Origin: Roseobacter sp.
GTDB lineage: Bacteria; Pseudomonadota; Alphaproteobacteria; Rhodobacterales; Rhodobacteraceae
Assembly (NCBI GenBank): GCA_024636495.1
Contig: JAGXGZ010000043.1
Location: 1-64,000, forward strand
Reading direction: 5' to 3'
DNA: 64,000 nucleotides
Positions 25,863 through 35,230 of the stretch are shown here, one piece after another. A model generated the notes under the pieces. That model was not told where the DNA came from and ran no database searches. It saw only the letters and a program-made list of their open reading frames with translations. Within the stretch, counting starts at the first letter, position 1. Each line of letters opens with the position of its first letter. The translations under genes were made by a program, and so were the position numbers.

Positions 25863-26422
25863 CCGATCTGGCGGCGGTCAAAGGCGCTGCCCGCAAGGCT
25901 GCGTTCGCCCGTCGCAAGCCCTTGTTTGAGGGTGCCACTGCAGCACAGGCGGGATATCTGAGCGAAGTGCTTGCAGGATACCGGGGTGTCGCGCTGTCGG
26001 GTTTCATGCCGATCCGCACCGAGATCGACCCGCGCCCTGCTATGGCAGAGGCATCGGCCTACGGACCTGTTGGCGTGCCTGTCATCACAGGGCCAAACCA
26101 GCCGTTGCGCTTTTCCAGCTGGACGCCGCAGACAGCGATGATCGACGGACCATTCGGCGCTCAAGTTCCAGCCGTGGATGATTTTTTTGAGCCAGAGATC
26201 GTGATCGTGCCCTTGCTGTCTTTTACGATAAACGGCGACCGGCTGGGGTATGGCGGCGGTTTTTATGACCGTACGCTTGAACACTTGCGCGGCTTGCGCG
26301 CGACGCTTGCTATCGGTTTTGCGTTTGCAGGACAGCAGGTCGATGCCTTGCTGCTGGAGCCTACCGATCAGCCGCTTGATCTGATCGTGACCGAGGCGGG
26401 GGTGATCGACGTGGCGCGATGA
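25859..26422 (+). CDS. 5-formyltetrahydrofolate cyclo-ligase
   Basis: A 187-residue enzyme that uses ATP to convert 5-formyl-THF to 5,10-methenyl-THF in one-carbon metabolism. Family features are 'ARKAAFARRKPLF' near the N-terminus, 'GFMPIRTEIDPRPAM', and the C-terminal 'IVPLLSFTINGDRLGYGGGFYDRTLEHLR', which holds the conserved GxRLGxGxGxYDR signature. It is translationally coupled to mgtE upstream and to the permease downstream by 4-bp overlaps. This frame stays open upstream but overlaps mgtE there; the real start is ATG 25859. Confidence 0.94.
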   Translation: MTDLAAVKGAARKAAFARRKPLFEGATAAQAGYLSEVLAGYRGVALSGFMPIRTEIDPRPAMAEASAYGPVGVPVITGPNQPLRFSSWTPQTAMIDGPFGAQVPAVDDFFEPEIVIVPLLSFTINGDRLGYGGGFYDRTLEHLRGLRATLAIGFAFAGQQVDALLLEPTDQPLDLIVTEAGVIDVAR

Positions 26423-27606
26423 TCCTGAACATCGCTATTCTGGGGGCCGCAGCGCTTGCCGCGCTTGTCCTGTGGTCGGCCCCTGTGCGCCGGTCTGTGA
26501 CGTGGGGTGCGATGACCACGCCGCTCGCATCGATCATTGGCAGCGGTTTCTTGGTGCTTGGTCCGATTTTGATGGCGCAATTTGGCTGGCTGGCCCCAGT
26601 GGTCATGGCGTTGTTATGCATCACCGCCTATTTGTTTGGTGCCGCTATCCGCCATAACATGCGCCGGATCGAAGCCAACGATACCTTGCCCCAAGGGCTT
26701 GAGGCTGCTTCCTCGTGGGCGCTGAGTTTTGCCTATATCGTGTCGGTCGCGTATTATCTGAATCTGTTTGGCGCGTTTGGTGTCAGACTGACGCCGTTTG
26801 CGGGCGCGTTCGAGGCCAAGCTGCTGACAAGCGCCGTCTATCTCGTGATCTTGGGGGTCGGCTGGACCCGTGGTTTTGCCTCGCTTGAGCGGTTGGAATA
26901 CATCAGCGTGACCATCAAGCTGGCGATCATCGCGGGTTTGCTGATCGGCTTGGGTGGTTTTTTCTGGGGTCGAGTTCAAGCGGATACGCTGGTGATTATC
27001 CCTTCGCATCTGTCGGGTTGGGCGGCTATTACGCTGGCCTTTGGTCTGATCGTTACCGTGCAGGGGTTTGAAACCTCGCGCTATCTGGGCGCTACTTATG
27101 ACACGAATACGCGGGTGCGTTCGATGAAATGGGCGCAGTGGTTGTCGGCGCTGATCTACATGATTTATATCATGCTTCTTGCCTATGTGTTCGAGCGCAA
27201 TGAGCTGAAACTCAGCGAAACCGCAATCGTCGATATGATGGGCGTGGTTGCCCCGATCTTGCCCGTGCTGTTGGTCGCTGCGGCTTTGGCGGCGCAGTTC
27301 AGCGCGGCGGTGGCCGACACCTCAGGCTCGGGCGGCTTGATAACCGAATTGTCCGCCAAGCGGATCAGCCCGCGCATGGGCTATCTGCTGCTTACGGCCA
27401 TAGGTCTGCTGCTGACATGGGGCGCAGACATTTTCGAGATCATCAGCTACGCCTCGCGGGCCTTCGCGATCTACTATGCGGTGCAAGCGGTCATTGCGGC
27501 GATGAGTGCTAAACAGCTGGGGCAAAAACGTCTTAGCTTCGGGTTCTCGGCACTTGCCTGTTTGGGCTTTGCCATTGCCGTTTTCGGGCATGCCGTCGAA
27601 GGGTAG
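26419..27606 (+). CDS. APC-superfamily-like membrane permease
   Basis: A 395-residue, highly hydrophobic protein with about eleven predicted helices. The first part, 'WGAMTTPLASIIGSGFLVLGPIL', resembles the unwound helix-1 Gly motif of APC/LeuT-fold transporters. 'ALIYMIYIMLLAYVFERNEL' and 'AALAAQFSAAVADTSGSGGLITELSAKR' follow. I cannot name a substrate. Its start overlaps the cyclo-ligase stop (ATGA), so it is part of the mgtE-led unit. Family placement rests on general fold features, not on a diagnostic motif. Confidence 0.68.
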   Translation: MILNIAILGAAALAALVLWSAPVRRSVTWGAMTTPLASIIGSGFLVLGPILMAQFGWLAPVVMALLCITAYLFGAAIRHNMRRIEANDTLPQGLEAASSWALSFAYIVSVAYYLNLFGAFGVRLTPFAGAFEAKLLTSAVYLVILGVGWTRGFASLERLEYISVTIKLAIIAGLLIGLGGFFWGRVQADTLVIIPSHLSGWAAITLAFGLIVTVQGFETSRYLGATYDTNTRVRSMKWAQWLSALIYMIYIMLLAYVFERNELKLSETAIVDMMGVVAPILPVLLVAAALAAQFSAAVADTSGSGGLITELSAKRISPRMGYLLLTAIGLLLTWGADIFEIISYASRAFAIYYAVQAVIAAMSAKQLGQKRLSFGFSALACLGFAIAVFGHAVEG

Positions 27607-27688
27607 GGACGCAGCGTTTCGCCTTGGGGCCAAAATACCGCAGCCCTGCCTCTTGCCCTTGCCCGCCCCGCAGCCTAACGCTGTGGCT

Positions 27689-28501
27689 ATGAAAATACTC
27701 TTTCTTGGCGATGTCATGGGCCGTGCTGGCCGCCGTGCAATCAGCGAAAACCTGCCCCGTCTGCGCAAAGACTGGAAGCTGGATTTCGTCGTGGTGAACG
27801 GTGAAAACGCGACCTCGGGGATGGGGTTGTCGGGCAGCCATGCCAAGGATCTGCTGGACGCTGGTGCTGACTGCCTGACCCTTGGCGATCATGCATTTGA
27901 CCAAAAAGACATGCTTGGCTTTATCGAGCAGGAACAACGCATTATCCGCCCGCTGAATTTCTCGAAAAATGCACCGGGCAAGGGCGCGCGGCTATTCACA
28001 GCGCAAAACGGGCGCAAAGTGCTGGTGGTTCAGGCCCTTGGCCAAGTGTTCATGAAACGCCCCTTTGATGATCCTTTTTCTGCGCTGGAACCGGTGCTTA
28101 AGACCCATCCTTTGGGGGGCATGGCATCTGCGGTGATCGTCGACATCCATTGCGAAGCCACATCCGAGAAAATGGCGATGGGCCATTGGTGCGATGGGCG
28201 CGCAAGCCTTGTTGTTGGTACCCACACCCATGTACCCACATCTGACGCGATGATCTTGCCCGGCGGCACTGCTTATTTGACCGACGCAGGCATGTGTGGC
28301 GATTATCATTCCGTCATCGGGATGGAGAAAACCGAACCTTTGCGCCGTTTTATCACGGGCATGCCGAAAGACCGGTTTACCCCCGCCAACGACGAAGCGA
28401 CCTTGTCCGGCGTCTACATCGAAACCGATGATCGCACCGGAAAAGCGACGCGTGTCGTACCCGTACGCCAAGGCGGGAAGCTGCAACAAAGCGCGCCATG
28501 A
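27689..28501 (+). CDS. YmdB-family metallophosphoesterase
   Basis: A 270-residue calcineurin-like phosphoesterase of the TIGR00282/YmdB type. Metal-site motifs are 'MKILFLGDVMGRAGR', 'VVNGENATSGMGLS', 'LTLGDHAFDQ', 'VDIHCEATSEK' and 'VVGTHTHVPTSD'. B. subtilis YmdB hydrolyses 2',3'-cyclic nucleotides and affects biofilm fate. ATG 27689 is chosen because the metal motif follows directly; the in-frame region before it overlaps the permease gene. It is transcribed in the same direction as the folate enzyme and permease. Confidence 0.92.
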   Translation: MKILFLGDVMGRAGRRAISENLPRLRKDWKLDFVVVNGENATSGMGLSGSHAKDLLDAGADCLTLGDHAFDQKDMLGFIEQEQRIIRPLNFSKNAPGKGARLFTAQNGRKVLVVQALGQVFMKRPFDDPFSALEPVLKTHPLGGMASAVIVDIHCEATSEKMAMGHWCDGRASLVVGTHTHVPTSDAMILPGGTAYLTDAGMCGDYHSVIGMEKTEPLRRFITGMPKDRFTPANDEATLSGVYIETDDRTGKATRVVPVRQGGKLQQSAP

Positions 28502-28549
28502 CACGGCGATGGCAAGACGCGCTGTGACCCGACACCGGACGCAAACCCT

Positions 28550-29479
28550 GTGACCCGGCGACACGTCATCTTTTACACCGCATTTCTGGCAGTGCTGGGC
28601 GCAGGGTGGGGCTTTACCCAACCGATGGCGAAAATTGCCGTCAGCACAGGCTATCAGCACTTTGGTCTCGTGTTTTGGCAGATGGCAATCGGTGCGATCT
28701 TTATGATCGTCATCAATACCCTCCGCGGCAAATCTTTGCCACTTGGTCCGCGGTATTTACGCCTGTATCTGATCATCGCGATGATCGGGACGGTGGTGCC
28801 GAATTCCGCCTCTTATCAGGCCGCCGTTTGGCTGCCTTCTGGGGTTATGTCGTTGCTGCTTAGCATTGTCCCGATGTTCGCGTTCCCGATTGCGCTTGCG
28901 ATGGGGCTCGACCAGTTCAGTCTGCGCCGCCTTTGGGGATTGGCCTTTGGCCTTGCCGGCGTGCTGCTGCTTGTGGCACCGGGCGCAAATATGTCCTTGG
29001 ATTTGCCGGTCTTCTGGATCTTTATCGCGCTGATTGCAGGGCTTTGCTACGCATTCGAAGGCAATATCGTCGCCAAATGGGGCACCCTTGATCTGGACGC
29101 CTTTCAGGTGTTGCAAGGCGCATCAATCCTTGGGGCTGTGCTTGTTTTGCCCGCAGCACTTTTGACAGGCCAGTTCATTGATCCGACCTTACCTTGGGGC
29201 GCACCGCAAATGGCGCTGATCGCCTCCTCTGTTGTGCATGTGTTGGTCTATTCGGGCTACATGTGGCTGGTGGGGCGTGCGGGGGCGGTGTTTGCGGTGC
29301 AGGTCAGCTATCTGGTGACGGGTTTCGGACTGATCTGGGCCAAGCTGATCCTGTCCGAGGCCTACGCACCTACCTTGTGGATCGCGCTTGCGATGATGTT
29401 TGCCGGTCTCTATCTGGTGCAACCGCGCCCCAAAGCCGCGCTTGCCGAAGCAGTGGCAATGGGCGACAGTACAATCTGA
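28550..29479 (+). CDS. DMT-superfamily (EamA) exporter
   Basis: A 309-residue membrane protein with ten helices in two EamA repeats. The first runs from about residue 5 to 140 ('FLAVLGAGWGFTQPMAKIA', 'GTVVPNSASYQAAVWLPSGVMSLLLS') and the second from about 155 to 295 ('IAGLCYAFEGNIVAKWG', 'AVFAVQVSYLVTGFGLIWAKLILSE'). EamA proteins export amino acids or other small metabolites; the substrate here is unknown. The start is GTG 28550. It follows ymdB by 48 bp and precedes the SLC13 gene by 30 bp. Confidence 0.88.
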   Translation: MTRRHVIFYTAFLAVLGAGWGFTQPMAKIAVSTGYQHFGLVFWQMAIGAIFMIVINTLRGKSLPLGPRYLRLYLIIAMIGTVVPNSASYQAAVWLPSGVMSLLLSIVPMFAFPIALAMGLDQFSLRRLWGLAFGLAGVLLLVAPGANMSLDLPVFWIFIALIAGLCYAFEGNIVAKWGTLDLDAFQVLQGASILGAVLVLPAALLTGQFIDPTLPWGAPQMALIASSVVHVLVYSGYMWLVGRAGAVFAVQVSYLVTGFGLIWAKLILSEAYAPTLWIALAMMFAGLYLVQPRPKAALAEAVAMGDSTI

Positions 29480-29509
29480 TTTTACGAGCCAAATGCAGGA
29501 CATACCGGA

Positions 29510-31282
29510 ATGGATCTACTGAACCTGTCGCAAGGAACTTCTGCGATTCTGGCAATTACGGTCGTCGTGATCATGTTCATCATGTTCCTGCGCGAAACCT
29601 TCCCGACCGAAGTTGTGGCCTTGACCGGGTCTGCAGTTATGCTCGCGCTTGGCATCCTGCCCTACGAGGATGCACAGGCGGTTTTGCAAAACTCGGCCCC
29701 CTGGACGATTGCAGCAATGTTTATCGTGATGGGTGCACTGGTGCGGACCGGTGCGCTGGATGTTCTGACGCGGCTGGCGGAACGCTATGCCAAGACCCAC
29801 CCCAAGTCGGCAGTTGTCGGTGTCATCGTCGCGGTCATGGCGGCGTCTGCGATCATGAACAACACGCCTGTTGTGGTGGTAATGATCCCTGTGGTCGTGC
29901 AGCTTAGCCAGACGTTGGGCACCAAGGCGTCAAAACTGCTGATCCCACTTAGCTACGCGGCGATCATGGGTGGCTCGCTGACCTTGATCGGGACCTCGAC
30001 CAACCTGCTTGTGGACGGCGTCGCGCGCAGCCAAGGGCTTGAACCATTTGGCATTTTCGAAATCTTGCCCATCGGCTTGGTCGTTTGCGCATGGGGCCTG
30101 ATCTACATGGCAGTTTTTGCGCCCAAACTGCTGCCCGCGCGTGACAGCATGGCGAATATGCTGTCGGACCGCTCGAAGATGAAATTTTTCACCGAGGCCG
30201 TGATTCCCCCCGAATCAAACCTGATCGGCCGCGAAGTTCTAGATGTGCAGCTGTTCAAACGCGAAGGTGTGCGACTGATCGACGTGGTGCGCGGCGATCA
30301 ATCGTTGCGCCGCGATCTGGCTGCGGTGCAGTTGCAGGTCGGCGACCGCGTTGTTTTGCGCACGCAGATGACCGAACTGCTCAGCTTGCAAGCCAACAAG
30401 GAACTCAAGCGCGTCGATCAGGTGTCGGCGGTAGAAACCTCGACGGTCGAGGTGTTGATCACGCCGGGCTGCAAGATGGTGGGCCGCTCGCTTGGCGCGT
30501 TGCGCCTGCGGCGCCGCTACGGTGTCTATCCGCTGGCCGTCCACCGCCGCAACCAAAACATCGGGCGCCAGCTGGATGACCTGATCGTCAAGGTCGGCGA
30601 TACATTGCTGCTTGAGGGGGCAATGGCCGACATCCAGCGGCTTGCCTCTGACATGGATATGGTCGACGTCTCGCAACCGTCGGCGCGCGCGTTCCGCAGG
30701 GGCCACGCCCCGATCGCAATCGCAGCCCTCATGGGGATCGTCATTCTGGCCGCTTTGAACGTCGCGCCGATCCTGTTGCTCGCTGTCATTGCGGTGGCTC
30801 TTGTGCTGGTCACGGGCTGCATCGACGCCGATGAAGCCTTTACCTTTATCGACGGCCGTTTGCTGGCCCTGATTTTTTCGATGTTGGCCATTGGGGCAGG
30901 GCTGCAAAACTCGGGTGCGATCAGCCTGATCGTCGACGGCATTGCGCCCGTGCTGGGCACCTTGTCACCTTTTTATGTGATTTTTTCGGTTTTCCTGCTG
31001 ACCACCATCCTGACCGAGATCGTGTCCAACAATGCCGTCGCTGTCATCATGACGCCCATCGCGATCAGCCTTGGTACAGCCCTTGGCATGGACCCGCGCC
31101 CCCTTGTGGTGGCCGTGATGATCGCCGCGTCCTGCGCTTTTGCAACCCCCATCGGCTACCAGACAAATACATTGGTTTACGGGCCGGGTGGCTACCGCTT
31201 TACCGACTTCATGCGGATCGGTATCCCGCTTAACCTCACCATGTCCTTACTGGTATCATCCGTCATCCCCCTTATCTGGTAG
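29510..31282 (+). CDS. SLC13-type permease with RCK_C (TrkA-C) domains
   Basis: A 590-residue transporter of the DASS/SLC13 family. The first membrane half includes 'SAIMNNTPVVVVMIPVVVQLS' and 'SYAAIMGGSLTLIGTSTNLLVDGVA', with the SNT-type substrate and Na+ motif. A cytosolic insert at about residues 215-385 carries two RCK_C domains ('LIGREVLDVQLFKREGVRLIDVVRG', 'MVGRSLGALRLRRRYGVYPLAVHRR'). The second half repeats the motif in 'TEIVSNNAVAVIMTPIAISLG'. Such proteins move anions such as sulfate or dicarboxylates. It converges on a paralogue at 31358-33130. Confidence 0.9.
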   Translation: MDLLNLSQGTSAILAITVVVIMFIMFLRETFPTEVVALTGSAVMLALGILPYEDAQAVLQNSAPWTIAAMFIVMGALVRTGALDVLTRLAERYAKTHPKSAVVGVIVAVMAASAIMNNTPVVVVMIPVVVQLSQTLGTKASKLLIPLSYAAIMGGSLTLIGTSTNLLVDGVARSQGLEPFGIFEILPIGLVVCAWGLIYMAVFAPKLLPARDSMANMLSDRSKMKFFTEAVIPPESNLIGREVLDVQLFKREGVRLIDVVRGDQSLRRDLAAVQLQVGDRVVLRTQMTELLSLQANKELKRVDQVSAVETSTVEVLITPGCKMVGRSLGALRLRRRYGVYPLAVHRRNQNIGRQLDDLIVKVGDTLLLEGAMADIQRLASDMDMVDVSQPSARAFRRGHAPIAIAALMGIVILAALNVAPILLLAVIAVALVLVTGCIDADEAFTFIDGRLLALIFSMLAIGAGLQNSGAISLIVDGIAPVLGTLSPFYVIFSVFLLTTILTEIVSNNAVAVIMTPIAISLGTALGMDPRPLVVAVMIAASCAFATPIGYQTNTLVYGPGGYRFTDFMRIGIPLNLTMSLLVSSVIPLIW

Positions 31283-31294
31283 AGGGCACGCCGG

Positions 31295-31340
31295 CTTCTC
31301 TGGCTTGGAAATATCCCGGGGGTTTGGGGGCTGGCCCCCA
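31295..31340. repeat. Extragenic hairpin element, copy D (class 1)
   Basis: CTTCTCTGGCTTGGAAATAT is followed by CCCGGGGGTTT and a GGGGGCTGGCCCCC dyad. It is the reverse complement of the layout seen at 33181-33229 and has the same orientation as the copy at 46708-46743. It lies between the two convergent SLC13 genes and could terminate transcription in both directions. Confidence 0.6.
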
Positions 31341-31357
31341 GTCGCCCCGTCTTCAAA

Positions 31358-33130
31358 TCACAACGGCCAGAAGACCAGAATCGCCGGTATCGACACAGTG
31401 ACGATAATGATCTCCAAAGGCAGCCCCATGCGCCAATAATCCCCAAAGGAATATCCCCCGGGCCCAAGGATCAGGGTGTTGTTCTTATGCCCGATAGGGG
31501 TCAGAAAGGCGCTTGAGGCGGCCACGGCGACCGCCATCAGGAAGGGATCAGGAGAGACGTCCAGTGTTTGAGCCATCTGAATGCCGACTGGTGCCGCCAC
31601 AATAGTCGTTGCGGTGTTGTTCAAGACATCCGACAGTGTCATGGTCACAATCATCAATACCGTCAGCACGACCCAAGCAGGAAAACCGTCCGTGAGCCCG
31701 ACAAGCGCACCTGCGATCAGCTCGGTGCCGCCCGACGTCTCAAGCGCCGCCCCGAGCGGGATCATCGAGCCTAGCAGCACGACGACGGGCCATTCAATAT
31801 GGGTGTAAAGCTCTGACAAGGGGACAATTTTCGCCAGAACATAGGCGACGACAACCAGCCCAAGGGCAACCGGTAAATAGATCAGACCGAAACTCGCAGC
31901 CGTTACCGCGCCGCCAAACAGGCCTATCGCCAGCCACACCTTGCTGTTTTCGGTGACTGCCAGCCCACGGTCTGCCAACGGCAGCACGCCCAGCCATTCG
32001 ACCACATGGGCCGCGGTATCGCGGGGCACCAGCAGCAACAGAATATCGCCGGCTTTCAGCTGGGTCTTGCGCAATTGCGAGGTGATCTTTTGACCCTTTC
32101 GGGAAATGCCCAAAAGCACCGTCCGTTGCCGCCAGGCCAGCCCGACCGTCTGCGCTGTGCGCCCGTTCAGCCTTGAGTCGTCAGTCACGACCACCTCAAC
32201 GATCTCGACCCCTTCACCGCTGGCGTGCAGCAGGTCTTCGCGATCTGTGTCTGCGACCTTCAGGTTCAACGTGCTGCGAAATTCATCCAGCGCGTCAGGG
32301 GTCGCTTCCAGCACCAAAGCATCTCCGGCCTGCAAGGCTACATTGCGCGATTGACCGTATCGCCGCTTGCCGTCCCGGATCAGCCCCAAGATGGCCACGT
32401 CGGATTTGTCCGCCACGTCTTGCAGTTCGGCCAACCGTTTGCCGATCTGATTGCTATCGTCTGGCACTGTCAACTCGGCGATATATTGCGACAGATCCTC
32501 GGGTTTGAGCGCGGAGTCGTCGCGTGCGGGGATCAACCGCCAGCCCATCAAAGCGACAAAGGTCAAACCCGCAATCGCGGCAATCCCGCCCACAGGGGCG
32601 AAATCGAACATGCCAAAGGGTGCCCCCAGCGATTCCTGCCGGATCGAGGCGATGATGATATTGGGCGGGGTGCCGATCAGCGTGACCATGCCCCCCAAGA
32701 TTGTCGCAAAGCTGAGCGGCATCAGGCTAAGGCCCGGATTACGCCCCGCTTTGCGTGCGGTCTGGATATCGACGGGCATCAACAAGGCAAGCGCTGCGAC
32801 ATTGTTCATAAACGCCGACAAGACGCCGCCGATCAGACCCATCAAAGTGATATGTGCCGCCAAGCTGCGCGAGGCATCGACCATGGTGCGGGTGATCAGT
32901 AACACCGCGCCCGAGCGCACCAGCCCGGCAGAAACGATGAGGACGAATGCGACAATCAATGTGGCCGGATGTCCAAAGCCGTCAAAGGCGTTCTTGCTGT
33001 CTACCACCCCCAAGACGACACCGATCATCAGGGCTGAAAAGGCAATCAGATCGTACCTGAAACGTCCCCAAAGCAGCATGCCGAAAACAGCCCCGAAAAG
33101 GGTGAAAAGAATGATTTGGTCTTGGGTCAT
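31358..33130 (-). CDS. SLC13-type permease with RCK_C domains, second copy
   Basis: A 590-residue paralogue of the convergent neighbour with the same plan. Membrane helices include '[22 protein letters not shown]' and '[26 protein letters not shown]'. Two RCK_C insert domains follow ('[27 protein letters not shown]', '[27 protein letters not shown]'). The second half contains '[22 protein letters not shown]'. TPPN replaces the TSTN of its neighbour, which may change ion or substrate preference. ATG 33130 gives the same length as the neighbour; a GTG four codons upstream is possible. Related elements lie on both sides of the gene in opposite orientation. Confidence 0.9.
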   Translation of the reverse strand: MTQDQIILFTLFGAVFGMLLWGRFRYDLIAFSALMIGVVLGVVDSKNAFDGFGHPATLIVAFVLIVSAGLVRSGAVLLITRTMVDASRSLAAHITLMGLIGGVLSAFMNNVAALALLMPVDIQTARKAGRNPGLSLMPLSFATILGGMVTLIGTPPNIIIASIRQESLGAPFGMFDFAPVGGIAAIAGLTFVALMGWRLIPARDDSALKPEDLSQYIAELTVPDDSNQIGKRLAELQDVADKSDVAILGLIRDGKRRYGQSRNVALQAGDALVLEATPDALDEFRSTLNLKVADTDREDLLHASGEGVEIVEVVVTDDSRLNGRTAQTVGLAWRQRTVLLGISRKGQKITSQLRKTQLKAGDILLLLVPRDTAAHVVEWLGVLPLADRGLAVTENSKVWLAIGLFGGAVTAASFGLIYLPVALGLVVVAYVLAKIVPLSELYTHIEWPVVVLLGSMIPLGAALETSGGTELIAGALVGLTDGFPAWVVLTVLMIVTMTLSDVLNNTATTIVAAPVGIQMAQTLDVSPDPFLMAVAVAASSAFLTPIGHKNNTLILGPGGYSFGDYWRMGLPLEIIIVTVSIPAILVFWPL

Positions 33131-33180
33131 GGGGTGGGTCACTTGTATAAAAACTATGCCCGAGACTTAGCAGTCCGGTT

Positions 33181-33229
33181 GGGGGCTGTCTGCCCCCAAA
33201 CCCCCGAGGATATTTACAAGCCAGAGAAC
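33181..33229. repeat. Extragenic hairpin element, copy E (class 1)
   Basis: A GGGGGCTGTCTGCCCCC dyad is followed by AAACCCCCGAGGATATTTAC and AAGCCAGAGAA. It is the inverted counterpart of the copy at 31295-31340. It lies between the divergent SLC13 and yebC genes. Confidence 0.6.
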
Positions 33230-33316
33230 AAGGGGATGCCCTCGCACTGTGGCTTGTTTGCGCGCCAGCGCTGGCTTATAGAGAGCCAGTTCAAAGATTA
33301 CGCAGGCGAGGTTACC

Positions 33317-34057
33317 ATGGCAGGCCACTCAAAATGGGCAAATATTCAACACCGCAAGGGGCGCCAAGACAAGCTGCGCGCCAAGGTGTTTTCCAAGATG
33401 TCGAAAGAGATCACCGTTGCCGCCAAGATGGGCGACCCCGACCCTGATAAAAACCCGCGCCTGCGTCTGGCGATCAAGGAAGCCAAGTCGGTTTCCGTTC
33501 CCAAAGACGTGATTGATCGTGCAATCAAGAAATCCACAGCCGGCGAGGGCGAGGATTACGAAGAAATCCGCTATGAAGGCTACGGCCCTAATGGTGTCGC
33601 GGTCATCGTCGAGGCGATGACCGACAACCGCAACCGTACTGCATCGGTTGTACGTTCTACCTTTACGAAAAATGGCGGTAATCTGGGCGAAACCGGTAGT
33701 GTCGGGTTTATGTTCGATCGCAAGGGTGAAATCACCTATCCAGCATCCGTAGGCGATGCCGATACCGTGATGATGGCAGCAATTGAGGCGGGCGCTGAAG
33801 ACGTTGAAAGCGCTGAGGATGGTCATGTGATCTGGTGTCTGGATACCGATCTGAATGACGTGGCTACCGCACTTGAATCAGAGTTGGGCGAATCCGACAG
33901 CACCAAGCTGGTCTGGCGCCCGACCACAACTACAGAGATGGATCTGGAAGGCATGGAAAAGCTGATGAAGCTGATCGATGCGCTGGAAGACGACGACGAC
34001 GTTCAACGCGTCACCGCGAATTTCGAGGCCTCGGACGAGGTCATGGAACAGCTTTAG
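33317..34057 (+). CDS. yebC: YebC/PmpR-family protein
   Basis: A 246-residue protein of the YebC/TACO1 family, described as a transcription regulator (PmpR) or, more recently, as a ribosome-associated factor that helps proline-rich stretches. It begins [18 protein letters not shown], the family hallmark, then '[27 protein letters not shown]' and '[23 protein letters not shown]'. Length is normal. ATG 33317 is preceded by GGCGAGGT. An in-frame open stretch back to 33116 overlaps element E and the SLC13 start and is not coding. A strong terminator follows. Confidence 0.95.
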   Translation: MAGHSKWANIQHRKGRQDKLRAKVFSKMSKEITVAAKMGDPDPDKNPRLRLAIKEAKSVSVPKDVIDRAIKKSTAGEGEDYEEIRYEGYGPNGVAVIVEAMTDNRNRTASVVRSTFTKNGGNLGETGSVGFMFDRKGEITYPASVGDADTVMMAAIEAGAEDVESAEDGHVIWCLDTDLNDVATALESELGESDSTKLVWRPTTTTEMDLEGMEKLMKLIDALEDDDDVQRVTANFEASDEVMEQL

Positions 34058-34085
34058 AACGTCAAAGGCGCGTTCTGGCAGAGAC

Positions 34086-34123
34086 AAAAAAACCGCCCTC
34101 CGTCATTGGGGGCGGTTTTTTTT
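34086..34123. terminator. Bidirectional intrinsic terminator between yebC and a small gene
   Basis: AACCGCCC pairs with GGGCGGTT across an 11-nt loop. An A run lies on the left and a run of eight T on the right, so the hairpin can act for yebC on the plus strand and for the gene at 34144-34386 on the minus strand. Confidence 0.88.
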
Positions 34124-34143
34124 GATTAAAGGGAGGGGCGAGA

Positions 34144-34386
34144 TCAGCCGAACATGCGTGCCATGCTAAGAAAAAGACCTTTGGTAGGGACAGCCGGTGT
34201 CCGCTTTACGTTTCTTTGCTGCGCAATTGTGGCCAATACGCGCTTGACGTCATTGAGACGACCAAGGGCGTTCGATCCGCCCGCACTTGCTTGCACACCC
34301 AAAATCTTGGACTGTGTTTGAAGCGCCGCTTCGATAAGCGCTAGATCGTCTTGGCTGATTTCCAGCTTCTGCTTTTCGTCTAACAT
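34144..34386 (-). CDS. Small hypothetical protein
   Basis: An 80-residue protein of unknown function, predicted soluble and helical: 'LEISQDDLALIEAALQTQSKIL' and 'ALGRLNDVKRVLATIAQQ', then a basic tail 'RNVKRTPAVPTKG'. ATG 34386 is chosen because AAGGA lies eight bases before it; a longer form from 34407 lacks such a site. It shares the bidirectional terminator with yebC. It is probably a real gene given the ribosome-binding site, terminator and composition, but I do not recognise the family. Confidence 0.65.
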   Translation of the reverse strand: MLDEKQKLEISQDDLALIEAALQTQSKILGVQASAGGSNALGRLNDVKRVLATIAQQRNVKRTPAVPTKGLFLSMARMFG

Positions 34387-34576
34387 GACTTTGTTCCTTA
34401 CTTGCATGGCGTTCAGATAGGTGCTGCATGTTGGTTACGCCAGTAGATACGCGCCAGATCACAGATTTGTTTCACCCTTGGTTGAAGATTTCTGCCTTGC
34501 TTTTGGGTGACACGGCTAAGATACCGTTTTTACGCAATCTTTTTCCGCCGGTTTTCCGCCTATCCTTTTTTGAAAT

Positions 34577-35182
34577 GTGACTGAGATGACTGCTTTATTA
34601 CCGGGCTTCGCCCTGAGTTTGACGCTGATCCTGGCAATTGGGGCGCAAAACGCCTTTGTTTTGCGTCAGGGCTTGCGGTTGCAGCACGTGTTTTGGGTGT
34701 GTCTGACCTGTGCTGTCTCGGACGCTATTTTGATAACGGTCGGTGTTGCGGGCTTTGGAGGGTTGGGCCAGGCAGTGCCATGGTTCGAGCCGCTGATGCG
34801 CTACGGTGGTGCTGGGTTCTTGATCTGGTATGGCGCGCAAAACGCAATGTCAGCGTGGCGTGGCGGTGAAACTCTTGAGGCAGAAGGGCCGAAGACCCAG
34901 ACCCTGCGCCGCACGATTCTCACACTGTTGGCGCTTACGTGGCTCAATCCGCATGTGTATCTTGATACGGTGGTTTTGCTGGGGTCGATCTCGGCGCAAT
35001 ATGACAACCGGCTGGCCTTTGGGGTCGGGGCAGTGATGGCAAGTTTCGTGTTTTTCTTTAGCCTTGGATACGGTGCGCGCATGTTAAGCCCAATTTTTGC
35101 AAAACCGCGCAGTTGGCAAATTCTGGATGCGTTGATCGCGCTGACCATGTGGGCGATTGCCGCTAAATTATTGTTGATGTGA
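34577..35182 (+). CDS. LysE/ArgO-family amino-acid exporter
   Basis: A 201-residue membrane protein with six helices. It begins with the diagnostic 'GFALSLTLILAIGAQNAFVLRQGL' of LysE/ArgO proteins, which export lysine or arginine. 'VFWVCLTCAVSDAILITVGVAGFG' and 'LLALTWLNPHVYLDTVVLLGS' match ArgO closely. The start is GTG 34577; ATG 34586 is equally possible because neither has a clear ribosome-binding site. In other bacteria ArgO is controlled by a linked LysR regulator, but none is adjacent here. Confidence 0.92.
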   Translation: MTEMTALLPGFALSLTLILAIGAQNAFVLRQGLRLQHVFWVCLTCAVSDAILITVGVAGFGGLGQAVPWFEPLMRYGGAGFLIWYGAQNAMSAWRGGETLEAEGPKTQTLRRTILTLLALTWLNPHVYLDTVVLLGSISAQYDNRLAFGVGAVMASFVFFFSLGYGARMLSPIFAKPRSWQILDALIALTMWAIAAKLLLM

Positions 35183-35230
35183 GCCGCATGTGAGCTTGTG
35201 GTCGCCCGCGCATTCAGGAATGCTGGGGAT

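Noticed and set aside
31295-33229. Flanking inverted elements as ends of a composite transposon
   Set aside because: No transposase, no target-site duplication, and single copies of the same element occur elsewhere.
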